The notes below the pieces were generated by a model. That model searched no databases and was not told the DNA's origin. It worked only from the letters and a program-made list of their open reading frames with translations. This document shows, piece after piece, positions 25,801 to 35,497 of a DNA stretch of 64,000 nt. This stretch comes from Tubulanus polymorphus. Lineage: Eukaryota; Nemertea; Palaeonemertea; Tubulaniformes; Tubulanidae. Where the stretch lies: positions 9,412,485 through 9,476,484 of the forward strand of contig NC_134027.1 in assembly GCF_964204645.1 (NCBI RefSeq), written 5' to 3'. How positions within the stretch are numbered: position 1 is the first letter of the stretch; each line of letters opens with the position of its first letter. A program made the position numbers and the translations under genes.

Positions 25801-28800
25801 ACACGCAACAAACCAAATTTTAAACAGAATTTTGCATCCCTCTAGTTCAATTTTCATTTCATTGTCTTGAACATTTATTATTTCTTTGATGTATGTACCT
25901 TCAATAACGTTGTAATGGCCAGGGTAGCAATGCTACGATTAACGTCTGTGATCAAGTTTTCAAGGTCAAGATTACAGGCAGTCACCGCAGCTGGATGTTT
26001 CATGGCAACCTATGATAGAATGATGGATAGAACATTGATTATATATTATTGTAATTATTATTATTATCATTTCTTACTGTTATTATACCTAATCATTATC
26101 ATTCCTTATACAATTTTGTATTACTTTTAATTAACGATGAATTAAACATTACATTACAGATAACAGGAATACGTAGATAATTGAATGGACAATCTTATAA
26201 GTAGACTACGAACCTTGTTCAGCGTGCGAACAGCCGCGAATCTAAGCGTCGGTTTCGGAGAGCTACAGAAAAGTTGTAAAACCGACACAGCTGGCGCAAG
26301 CTCTTTAGCCGTTGTATGTTTCATGTTAACGATCGCATGCGCCGCTTCATAAATAACCATCTCGCTTTTATGACGCAGGCAACTCTCTACGAATTCAAAC
26401 ATCGGACTTTCCGATCTACCAAAATCAAAATAGAAGACCATAGTAGATATAAGAATATTTGTAGAATGCTATTGTTTACACCTAACCAACTGAATTTTGT
26501 TAATCAGGACCCCTACAGATCAGTCATTCCTGGATATTAGGAGTTTTCAAGGAGAAAATTTCAAATTTTGAGGAAGTGTCTGCATCACTATTATATCTGT
26601 AATTACTGTAGATTCCTAACTGGGAACTGTGTACAGAAAACCATTAATTCAGTAGTTTCATAAGCAAAGTTTTATCCATAACACCAACTAATTGGGTAAA
26701 CACTATTCCTGGCCTTGGCTATACCGATTTAGGCGTAGTTTGCTGTACACCTACTACAAACTAGAAAAAAAATTTCTAACTGCCTACTTCTCAAAATGGA
26801 AGGAGTTTCGAAGGAGTTTTGAGCATTTTGCTCAAATTAAGGGAGTTTCAAACAACTTTAAATGCATTTTCTATTCGGAAGGAGATTTTAAGGAATCAAG
26901 GAGTCTGAGGAACCCTGTTAATTCAAACAGATAGGAAAGCTTATATAGATATTTTTCTTACCCGGCTCCCTCTTCTTCGAGTAGTTTCGTAGCAATACGA
27001 ATCTGAATTAGAAAACGATAAACCAGTTTAATACCGATTACAGTCTGACTTTTCAATGCTACATTCAGTTGATCTCTACTAACCAGAAGACAGTAAGCAT
27101 ATGGCGACTTCAAAGAATGCCGACTGAATTTACTGACGAGTTTGGATACGGCGAGTTTGTCGGTTTTTCTGATGTGATACAGTAAGCCTAACGCGTGGTA
27201 CTGAACCATTATACTGTCGCTGTTCACTGCCTCTTGCGCTTCGTTCACCCATCTCTTCACGACTTCATTACTCGCTTTCATCAAATGCTGCAAAAAAAAC
27301 AAATGAATACCGATGTAAATTGGCGCATTTCGATAAAACGAATGTTATGACGAAGAAAACACCGATATCGGAATACGTACCAGAGAAGAAGCAAGAGCAG
27401 CACTGGACACGGCGTGCTGTTTATCAACAATCGCTTGTTTCATGTAACGTTCGATGCTTTGCAACATAGTGCTCTATAAGAATAAAATACAAAGTTTATT
27501 CGGGACATCCCTTGAACCGAATTAAGGTAATTTCATTAATCCCAATCGATTTAGAATAGAGAGGGGGTCTACTGCAGGATCATATGAAATACGTCATAAA
27601 AATCAAGTATAATGTTTAATCGAGACTTCCCATAACTAAAGTTCTTTCATTGGTTCCAAATGATCTGGAGTAGGGATCATATGAAATACTTACATCGGTA
27701 ATCTTGCACAGCGCGCGAATAGCAGGGGCTCGGAATTGATCTTCCTGAAAACATGAAAATACAACAATGCTGCAAAGATTGATACTTATTATACGAAAGG
27801 ATAATACCACATGACTCTTGCATGAATTCATAACATCCAAATCTGTTATGTTCACAGTTTTCAAAGTTTTCATACAAAAAACTTACCCTGCCAGTCATAT
27901 CTTTAGTCAAACTGCTTGTCACGATGATCACATCTTCGGCAATGTTTGCCATCTCTTTGATGCATAAATAAACCATTCTTCTCAAAATTATCTGAAAGCA
28001 CAGACAGAGAACAGTGAAAGGGCATATAGTACATAAATTAGACTATCATTTTTTGAATTCTTCTTTCACCAGTTATTATTTTACTAATAGATTTTTTATC
28101 AATGAGACTTACATCTTTCGACTGAAACAACTTGGTCATAGCGAAGAAAGTCTCGGTAGCTTCCATGGTTCCGATATGATCCCCCTGAAAAAATGAGCAT
28201 AAATTTTCAAAACCAAAATTCAATTGTTACCTGGCTAAATGTTCAGACAATACTTAAATTGTCCACATACACTTGTTAGATGAAGTTTCTTCTCATAAAT
28301 ACATGTTTATGTGTACTACATTGTGGTATTGTAGAAATATTGTCATACCTGATTTAGAAGGTAAAGGATCTTTGTTAATATAAGTCCGCATTTTCTTGGA
28401 TTAATTGGCGTTTCGTTAAATGTCCTCGCCTGAAATAGGTTTCAACAAAATTAATACACCCATAAAATAATCCAATACTGTCTATTACAACTTTAACCAC
28501 CTGTATAACCACCAGATCGGGTACATATTAACCTTAGAAAAAAAAAAATACAATCGAGATTCTTCATTACCTCTTGCAAAACTGAACTTTTTTCCAGATT
28601 CTGAAATGGGTTGCCTCCTCCTATGGAGAAATAAGAACGGTAACAATTTTATTGATTTAGAGAAAGGCTATCTCCATCTGTATCTGTATCGATAGTTGCT
28701 GGTAATCCTTATAGGACATTTGATAACGTAGAGGAGTGCTGGTTAATCAGTATGAGCGCCAGCGGTTCATATAGGCCAACAGGAACTGATCGGTGGTAGA

Positions 28801-29547
28801 TGTCTGGAGCGCCTGTTCTATAGCGCCTCCAAATGTTTAGAAATATCCTGGAATCATCATCAAGTTGAAAGATAAGACTGTTGTGCATCGTTTGATATAT
28901 AGTTTGTGGGGTTTAAAGCTTGCACGGATAAGATCTCCTCACTTTAATGCGCGCACTCGCCTGTAAATCGCGTTGAATCATTTGCCGTGCTGGGTTATTT
29001 TGGCCAAATTTCTGGCGGAAAACGGTGATTTCGTTGTGAAATATTCATCGTAGAGCGATAGTCATAGGCTTATTAGAAAAGTAAGTCTTCTATTTTGTAA
29101 AACAGTTTATTTCAGGCAAATTAGTTGAAAATTCAGGAAATGACAGTCGATTGAATTGGGAAGGTAATTTACAGATAGTGGATTTAGTTAGCTGCCTTTT
29201 CGGTCTAACTGCAGTTTAGGTCACCTTTCCACTGTGGTGGTGCTAGTGTTATTAAAGAATAGTGTTATGGTAAGGTTAGTAACATAACCACTAGGGACAC
29301 CTAAAGTGCAGTCGCTCCCCCTTTTCTTTTTATATAGGGATACTGGTATCATCCATCCTCCATCGGCATCAACAAATTGGGACAAGCCCCTGTGAAAGGA
29401 GGGGAGGATATCTTCCCCTTCCGTTCCAGTTCCAGTTCCATGCCTTTTTGCGGTCTGGAAAAATGTTTTCAAAAACCGAATAATCAACACAATATGCTGT
29501 TACTTACCCTCTTCATCTTCCTTCTTATCCCTTCTTAACATATGCAT
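19886..29547 (-). CDS. COPG: Coatomer subunit gamma (gamma-COP)
   Basis: Gamma-COP is a core subunit of the COPI coat in Golgi-to-ER and intra-Golgi traffic. Coding exons 5' to 3': 29508-29547, 28571-28620, 28349-28429, 28113-28184, 27887-27991, 27694-27744, 27381-27473, 26962-27287, 26214-26415, 25899-26009, 25668-25768, 24374-24446, 24189-24267, 23891-24055, 23517-23592, 23295-23398, 23073-23198, 22821-22895, 22331-22473, 21761-21929, 21109-21206, 20705-20843, 19886-20115; 2709 bp in phase. The protein follows human COPG1/2 from start to end: helical adaptin-N trunk ([38 protein letters not shown]), a Pro/Ala/Thr linker, then the appendage ([27 protein letters not shown]) ending AAAVG. Two in-frame ATGs, at 29547 and 29541, open the frame (MHMLRRDKK); the second matches the family start. 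Several introns host repeats (25287-25616, 22551-22726, 21496-21666). Confidence 0.97.
21496..21666 (-). repeat. MITE-like element, ATTACGTACGCA family, copy A
   Basis: A 171-bp element in a COPG intron, flanked by inverted termini (CTAGGGATCATTTATTTATT on one side; the inverse, ending AACCCCCTAG, on the other) and containing ATGCGTACGTAATAAATT. The interior is the reverse complement of copy B at 32361-32510. Confidence 0.8.
22090..22330. repeat. ATT microsatellite and retroelement tail ending in (ATTAC)n
   Basis: An (ATT)n tract at about 22098-22160, then a short GC-rich segment (CTGAACGTCC...GTTCAGG, hairpin-forming) and GATGAAATAAATTACATTACATTAC. The pentamer repeat looks like a LINE or SINE 3' tail. 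It runs directly into the COPG exon at 22331, so its complement (GTAAT)n forms that exon's splice donor. A similar ATTAC-ended tail occurs at 26036-26159. Confidence 0.6.
22551..22726. repeat. Long imperfect palindrome (foldback) in COPG intron
   Basis: Arms of about 85 bp read outward from a centre near 22636: AGACAAGTAGTACTTTATAG at the left is mirrored by CTATAAAGTACTACATGTCT at the right. Each arm holds a CTGATGA-like/stem/GAAA block (right arm 22648-22678, exact CTGATGA and GAAA; left arm degenerate). Confidence 0.8.
24829..24879. repeat. Duplicated palindrome AATATCAGTACTGATATT
   Basis: Two adjacent copies of a self-complementary 18-mer separated by ACGAACT, in the COPG intron between exons 24374-24446 and 25668-25768. 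Nearby (about 24728) is GGTTCGAATCCC, a B-box-like sequence that may be the relic of a tRNA-derived SINE. Confidence 0.6.
25287..25616 (-). mobile_element. 3' end of a non-LTR retrotransposon (LINE), CR1/L2-like
   Basis: An open frame of 109 codons in a COPG intron encodes the conserved C-terminal tail of LINE ORF2 proteins: [44 protein letters not shown]. Only this end is present, as expected for a 5'-truncated insertion. The element runs opposite to increasing coordinates and its tail includes GGCGCTATACAAATA. The clade is inferred from the short, non-poly(A) 3' end. Confidence 0.75.
26505..26917. repeat. About 410-bp dispersed element, copy 1 (COPG intron)
   Basis: Collinear with 51651-52044 across its whole length. 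Termini are imperfectly inverted: CAGGACCCCTACAGATCAGT at the left; GGAATCAAGGAGTCTGAGGA followed by ACCCT at the right. It is probably a non-autonomous DNA transposon. A third, truncated copy is at 39455-39556. Confidence 0.65.
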
Positions 29548-30666
29548 GGCTTATCGTTATATATTTGTAGCCGAAAAAAATGACAGCTTTCAATTTTCTG
29601 TACCCGGAAGTAATCGAAGCCGGACACGTCAACAAGAATGGGTGGCTCCGAAAATAGCCACCGAATACTCAATTCAATTCAAAATTTATTGCGTCCTTAT
29701 AATTACAGATATTACATGAGACAGACATGGCAATAAAATAAAACACGAAGAGATACTGACAAATAACAAGAGAGAAAGAGTAAAAAACAAACAAACATTT
29801 GAACAATAGAAACAAACAGGCGTTTACAATGTTATTCAATAAAAACATACAAGGTATAAATCAGGGAGACTATAGCCGGAAATTATAATAATACATATAG
29901 GTATCTTAGGAAGAGAGTTCAAATATCCGAATAACCATAGAAGCGATAACATTAAAAACCTCATTTTCTAATGAGTAAATACAGTTTATTAACACGAACG
30001 TTTTCGGGATCATATCCCCTCATCAGGTGAAATACAAGTGAATCAAATGATTAAACTACAGGTATGTTGGAAGAATGATGGATATTACATGAAGATTATG
30101 AGATGATAGATATTATATAAGATTAAGCTATAAAAATGTAATCTGACACTTAATCAATCAAGTATCAATACAAAACTAAACTTATTTCCTCTTCATACAC
30201 TCCCTACTGACATTTCTTACAGAATTCACCGAAAATGTTTATAAGATACAACTATCATACCCCAAAACTATCCAGAATAGGAGGATAGACAACTAAAAAA
30301 GAAAAAAAATATTAAAAATCTATTGAATGCAATTCGGTAACGGCGCATTTTCCTCAAGGTCAACGGGCATTTTCCTCAAGGTCGTCGACCGAATATAATG
30401 GTTTTATCCGTTTTTTATGGGGTTTTATGATGCTAATTTATGGATGGTAATATGGGCTGTGCTTTTTATGGACATGCTCAACATGAACCAGAAGAAAAAT
30501 CGTGTTTCCATGAACAGCTTTAGATGAACAAATGATAAATCCTGTAAGACAGTGATTGTGAGAGTATTATTTAAAACCACAAAAAAATGAAAGGCTGAAA
30601 ACAGCAAAATCGATTAACTATTATAGAATATATAAGAATAACTGTGGGCATTTCCTCCATTTCAAG
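29548..30666. other. Spacer between COPG start and the phosphatase-like gene
   Basis: Bidirectional promoter region for two divergent genes. It includes a retroelement-like stretch (about 29670-29760, TTTATTGCGTCCTTATAATT...) and, on the minus strand at about 29991-30026, a hammerhead-like core (CTGATGA, stem GGGAT/ATCCC, GAAA). No additional gene seen. Confidence 0.5.
29991..30026 (-). ncRNA. Hammerhead-ribozyme-like core, possible Penelope-element relic
   Basis: Read on the minus strand: CTGATGA (30026-30020), a stem II with perfect GGGAT/ATCCC arms, GAAA (30005-30002), then a short stem III (ACG/TGT plus the A-U closing pair, loop TTCG) followed by a UUA cleavage-type triplet. The flanks do not make a convincing stem I, so it is probably inactive. 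Short-stem-III hammerheads are known from Penelope-like elements; the assignment here is inference. Confidence 0.4.
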
Positions 30667-32340
30667 ATGGTTTATGGGCATGTAGTTATGCAAGATAGTG
30701 TGGCTGCTCTTCCGAGTGTGTACAGTTATCCTCAACTCGGCGGAATCTCGCGAAAAAGTAAAAAACTGAAAGTACTCGCGGTGGTCTTGATATTTCTATT
30801 CCTCACTCTCGGCATAGGTAATCCTTTGTCTTGGTTTACTGCCAAACCGAAAAGAGAAATATCCGCCGCCGAACTTCATCGGGGGCCTGATCAAATTCAC
30901 CTGTCTCTTGGCGATGACCCGACTCACTTGACGGTAATGTGGTCGACCTCGGAGCACGGGGAATCTAAAGTCATGTACGGGTCTTCGCGCGGTGATCTGT
31001 CTCAAATCGGCCGCGCCAAAAGCGAAAAACTGATGTTCGTCGATCGTTTTACGAACTATTTACCGTATTTTCATCGCGCATCTCTGCGCGGTTTAATCGG
31101 CGGGCGAACTTATTATTACCAGGTGCAAACGGCTTCGACAAAAAGTGAGATATTCAGCTTTCGAGCGTCGAACGCATCGACGCATGCGGCCGAACGGCCC
31201 GCTACGAAAATGATCCTTCTCGGCGGCACGAGCGTTGATTCCGTGCTTTTGTCTGAGGTAAACGAGTACATCGTAGAAACGCGTGCGAACGGGGATTACG
31301 ACGCGTTGTTCCAAATCGGAGATCTGGGCGGCACGCTCAGCGAATCGGGTGATTTGTACATGCGCGACCTGCAACGCGTATCGACGAGATACCCTTTTCT
31401 AACGGTTCCCGGCGATCACGAATCCGACGCCGAGTTTCTCCATTATCGCTATCGCTTTTCGATGCCGGGTGTCGCGTGGCCGATGCCCCTCGATCGACTA
31501 TGGTACAGCTTCGACCTCGGATACGCTCACTACATCGCGTATTCGACGGAGATCTACTACCACCACGAAGTCCACATCAAGCGACAGCTTCAATGGTTAC
31601 TGGACGATTTGATAAAAGCAAACGCGAAACGTGACGAATATCCGTGGATTATCGTTATCGGGCATCGACCGCTTTATACGTCTATATCACCCGTGCATTC
31701 GGCGTTTTCTTGGCTTTCCGTCGTTCGAAACGTCCATCAAAAACTCGAAGATTTGTTCAACTGGCAGGGAGTCGATTTGATCATCAGCTCCCACGAACAA
31801 ATGTACGAGCGATCTTGGCCGGTGTATAAAGGTCACGCCGTTGGTAAAAACTACGACAACCCGAAAGCGCCGATTAACATCAATATCGGTTCGCGATGGG
31901 AATCGGCGCGCACGTTCTTGAACGGTTTCCAGGCGAACGATTGGTCGGCGTTTCAGCGTCTGCCGGACGCGATGTCGCGCTCAGAGAATTTCGCCGTGCT
32001 CGAAACAACGAATCATACACACCTGAAATGGAAGCTGATTCGATCGAAAAGCGGCGTCGTCGTCGACAACTTCGCGATAAGACAGGCGAAGCACGGGAAA
32101 TTCCGCTCGGACGGTAGCATGAAATTTGGTCGCGATATTCTGACCAGTCGACAGATGTTTTTACCTGTGTTTTACAACGTTGGATATCGTATCTCGCCGT
32201 GGAAATTGTTTTGCGTTGTAATGGTTGTTTTCGCCGTTCTATATGTCACCTGCAAAAGGTGTGGTGCTAACGGCGATAACATTCCGTCAAATAAGAAAGC
32301 CTACAAAGCGCGAGATATCCATCACGTTGTTCATTATTAG
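30667..32340 (+). CDS. Purple-acid-phosphatase-like membrane protein, predicted pseudoenzyme
   Basis: A 557-aa, intronless frame. Residues 34-50 form a hydrophobic signal-anchor; an N-terminal PAP fibronectin-like domain follows (PDQIHLSLGDDPTHLTVMWS), then a calcineurin-like phosphoesterase domain aligning along its length with ACP7-type acid phosphatases (RFSMPG, WYSFDLG, STEIYYHHEVHIKRQ, VIGHRPLY, MYERSWPVY), and a second transmembrane segment at about 509-528 with a short basic tail. In active PAPs seven residues hold the two metals. Here the motif-I Asp is Gly187 (LGGT), motif II keeps Asp219 but its Tyr is Gly222 (GDLGG), the Asn of GNHE is Asp250 (GDHE), His333 and His376 remain, and the last His is Gln378 (SHEQ). 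Catalysis is therefore unlikely; a binding or receptor role is possible. The single exon contrasts with its intron-rich neighbours and suggests a retrocopy. The first ATG opens the frame. Confidence 0.88.
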   Translation: MVYGHVVMQDSVAALPSVYSYPQLGGISRKSKKLKVLAVVLIFLFLTLGIGNPLSWFTAKPKREISAAELHRGPDQIHLSLGDDPTHLTVMWSTSEHGESKVMYGSSRGDLSQIGRAKSEKLMFVDRFTNYLPYFHRASLRGLIGGRTYYYQVQTASTKSEIFSFRASNASTHAAERPATKMILLGGTSVDSVLLSEVNEYIVETRANGDYDALFQIGDLGGTLSESGDLYMRDLQRVSTRYPFLTVPGDHESDAEFLHYRYRFSMPGVAWPMPLDRLWYSFDLGYAHYIAYSTEIYYHHEVHIKRQLQWLLDDLIKANAKRDEYPWIIVIGHRPLYTSISPVHSAFSWLSVVRNVHQKLEDLFNWQGVDLIISSHEQMYERSWPVYKGHAVGKNYDNPKAPININIGSRWESARTFLNGFQANDWSAFQRLPDAMSRSENFAVLETTNHTHLKWKLIRSKSGVVVDNFAIRQAKHGKFRSDGSMKFGRDILTSRQMFLPVFYNVGYRISPWKLFCVVMVVFAVLYVTCKRCGANGDNIPSNKKAYKARDIHHVVHY

Positions 32341-32360
32341 TCTCGTGCTCGTTTTAGGGG

Positions 32361-32510
32361 TCATTCACTTATTACGTACGCATCAAGGGAGGGGGAGGGG
32401 TCAGTGCAATTGCGTACTGTTATGCTTAATGTATATGAAAAAAATGTCCGATTTTGCGTACAGGGGAGGTTGAAAAAGTCAAATTTTATGCGTACGTAAT
32501 AAATGAATGA
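32361..32510 (+). repeat. MITE-like element, ATTACGTACGCA family, copy B
   Basis: A 150-bp element with 23-bp near-perfect terminal inverted repeats (TCATTCACTTATTACGTACG at the left; CGTACGTAATAAATGAATGA at the right), 20 bp after the stop of the phosphatase-like gene. Its right terminus supplies an AATAAA hexamer (about 32498) that could serve as that gene's polyadenylation signal. Confidence 0.85.
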
Positions 32511-35497
32511 TTTCTTATGTTTAAATTTTTCTATGTTGATTTTGTTCTTTTAAAAGAGCATTTTTCATCTCGTAGATATGCAATATCAATATGAATATGT
32601 CCCCATGTGCTTTGTGGTGTTTCAGTGCGTTGCCTTGATATAAAGTTTTTACATGCATCCACCCTATATGTATCTGCTAAATAACTAACCTGATCAGAAT
32701 GAAGATGACTGAGTAGCAGGCCGTTGCTGTGCCAAAATCAACACTTTTAGCAAATTTTTGAAGTTTTGAGGGGACATTTTGAAAATGTATATTTTGAAAA
32801 AGCGATTATCTTTTTGCTTCATAGACGTGTGTAAATATACCCCCTAGGATCGATAGTTTTAAGAAAAATTGGGTTAATCAGACTCGAGGCGGCCATTCTG
32901 CGACCTTTTTTGTACCCAAAAAGTCTCTTTTTAGTGTGGATTTTGAGACTTCGTAGCTACTATATGGTCATTTTTTATAGAATCTGTGATGGGTGTACTT
33001 TGAGAAGGGATCTTTAACATATCAAACAGGTTTTTCGATCATTCCAATGCTACGTAATCGCAGGCCATATTAGCCAGATGAGGCTTTGTATGTAGATGGG
33101 AGAGGGTTTTGGGGGGAAATATCAACCGTTTAATTTATGGCTTTAATGTTTGATAATACTTAGCACTGTGATATTATACATCCGGTACCTATGCACACAT
33201 TTTAACCAGTCAATTGTCATGTCCTATCATTGTGGCTAGTTGTCAAGCATTTCAGACTTCCAAGTCGGCATGGTATCCATCATGGACCTTTGTTAAGCTA
33301 AGCATACATCCACAAAGCGACTGGAGACAACAAGTTACTAGTGAGTGAGTACCGGCTCACATTGAAAATCTAATGAAAACCAGCTTCTGCGTGGCTCATG
33401 CCAGTCCATAGCGCACACATCGACAGCAACTGAGATGTGTAATCTAGCAAATATTCTCAGGGCATCTCGAATCACATGACAAATTGCTTTGTTTTAGTCA
33501 GTTGCAACCATGTGTTTTTGATTATAGAGCGCTCACATTGACAGATATGACAGTAACCGAGTACAGCTATGGGCAACTGGCTTGAACTGGAGATGGACGC
33601 TAACCAGTCGTAAGCTAGCTCACATCGACACGTTCGAGCAACTGATTGTATCCAGCCAGTTCCTCTTATGTGCCGAAAACTGCCCGGCAACTAGTTGTCG
33701 ATGTAGGCTAGGCATTACACTTGTGCGATGCCATTTTGATGTTCAATACAGTAGGAATAACGGTTAAAAATTTGTTTTATGTACATGTGTACATTATTGT
33801 CTTAAAATTGTCTCTCCAGAATCTGGTATGACTTTTAGGGTTTAAGTAGGCATAATAGTATATATTTCTTCTCGGAATTACACATGAATATTCAAGGGAA
33901 CTATTAAATATTGATTTCAGAAATGTTCCAAAGATATTTTCGATTGAAATGTTTTAGAATATTGATATTCTCGAAATACTGTCGCCTATGAGATAGGAGT
34001 GTCTCTCAAAGAGATTCAACTATGTAATAGTTTTCTTTTACTGGGAAGGCTTTTTTTGTTTACTGGGAAGGCTTTTTATTATTTGCGTATTTTCTATATT
34101 AAACCTGGGAAGGACTACAGAAAAAGATTAAGGTGAACATAACTTATACGAGTTACTACGGTATATTGAAAATCAAGACAGACTTAACAAAACTAAAAGT
34201 TTTTTTCTTATTGACAAAATTGTGATGAAAAAAGAGGGCTTTTAAATTTGATTTTTGCAGAATTCTGGGAGTGTTTTCCAATAATTAAAAAAGGCCTAAT
34301 TATCTTTAACATTCCGCTTGATCTTCATTCAGATACCGGTAACAACAGATGGCATTTGGTGGTGAGATTTTTTGTTTTGACTGGAGACTCTACATTTTAG
34401 ATAGAGTCCATGCTTTTTAACCTCTTCGGATCATGGACACAATGATTGTTATTAGTTCGATACCTTATCAATTATATCTATTTTAGTTAATAAAAGTATA
34501 GGCGTCTTAATTGTCCAAACTGTAGTATTTCGTCATGTTACTTAACTAGTTTTATTGTCTGTGCAGAGATTCCGCTGGAACTTGTCTGTGATATTCATGG
34601 TACTGATGATTTATTCCCATTTCACCGTTTATTTATTCCTATTTCGCTACTTGCCATTTTACCCTCCACCCCAGTGTACGTTTTCAGGGAAGCTAAGTTA
34701 ACAACGTGACATGTTGTAATTCATTAAAAGAAATACCGTAAGGTAGATCGTAAAAATTTAGAAAAATATGTAGACGAATTGTTACCAGAACAGAAAATGA
34801 CATGGATTCGTGCATTTTACGGAAAACGCAAAATGACAGTGGAATTATCTTATTTCCATTAGTTGTGCTTCATAGGGCTGAAGCGACACCGAGCAAAATG
34901 GAATGAGTGCAATGGGTAATTGAAATGAAAAAGGGCCAATGGGGAAGGAGCGAAAAGGGAATATACCACTACCAAAAAGACAGTGTTGCTGGTACTGATT
35001 GTCCATAGTTCTGATGATGATCTCGTATGTAGTATCTAGCATCTCTCCGAAATAAACCATTCTAAAATGACCCACTGTGGTTCTAGTAATATTCCCCCAC
35101 CTCCCATAGAAGGGAAGACTTAGAATTCATTTGAGATGGTTAGCAAATATTTCATATAATTTGTTTATTCATCCATATTTTTACAACATTCTTTATTAAA
35201 ATTTGTACGATTACAAAGCATCATAAGCCCTTCTCCGTTCGGCTTATTTCAAATTACTGATCGGATTAAATCCACATACTTATCATAGATCTGCGTCTTT
35301 TGACCTGTGCTGGCTAACGTTGGGACGCTTCGTCCACTAGACTGCGACATTTCTGCTCACATACTCAGAAACAGTAACACGTAAGAAAACAACATTTCGA
35401 CGACAAAAATTCGTATTTTGAGACAAGATTTACAACAACAACGGACCGACAGCCACAACAACAAATAATATCAACCACGATTATAAAATATATCATA
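32511..35497. other. Convergent spacer between phosphatase-like gene and VGLL4
   Basis: AT-rich sequence holding the two genes' 3'UTRs. A short tandem duplication of TACTGGGAAGGCTTTTT lies near 34040-34080. No coding exon or RNA gene recognised. Confidence 0.45.
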
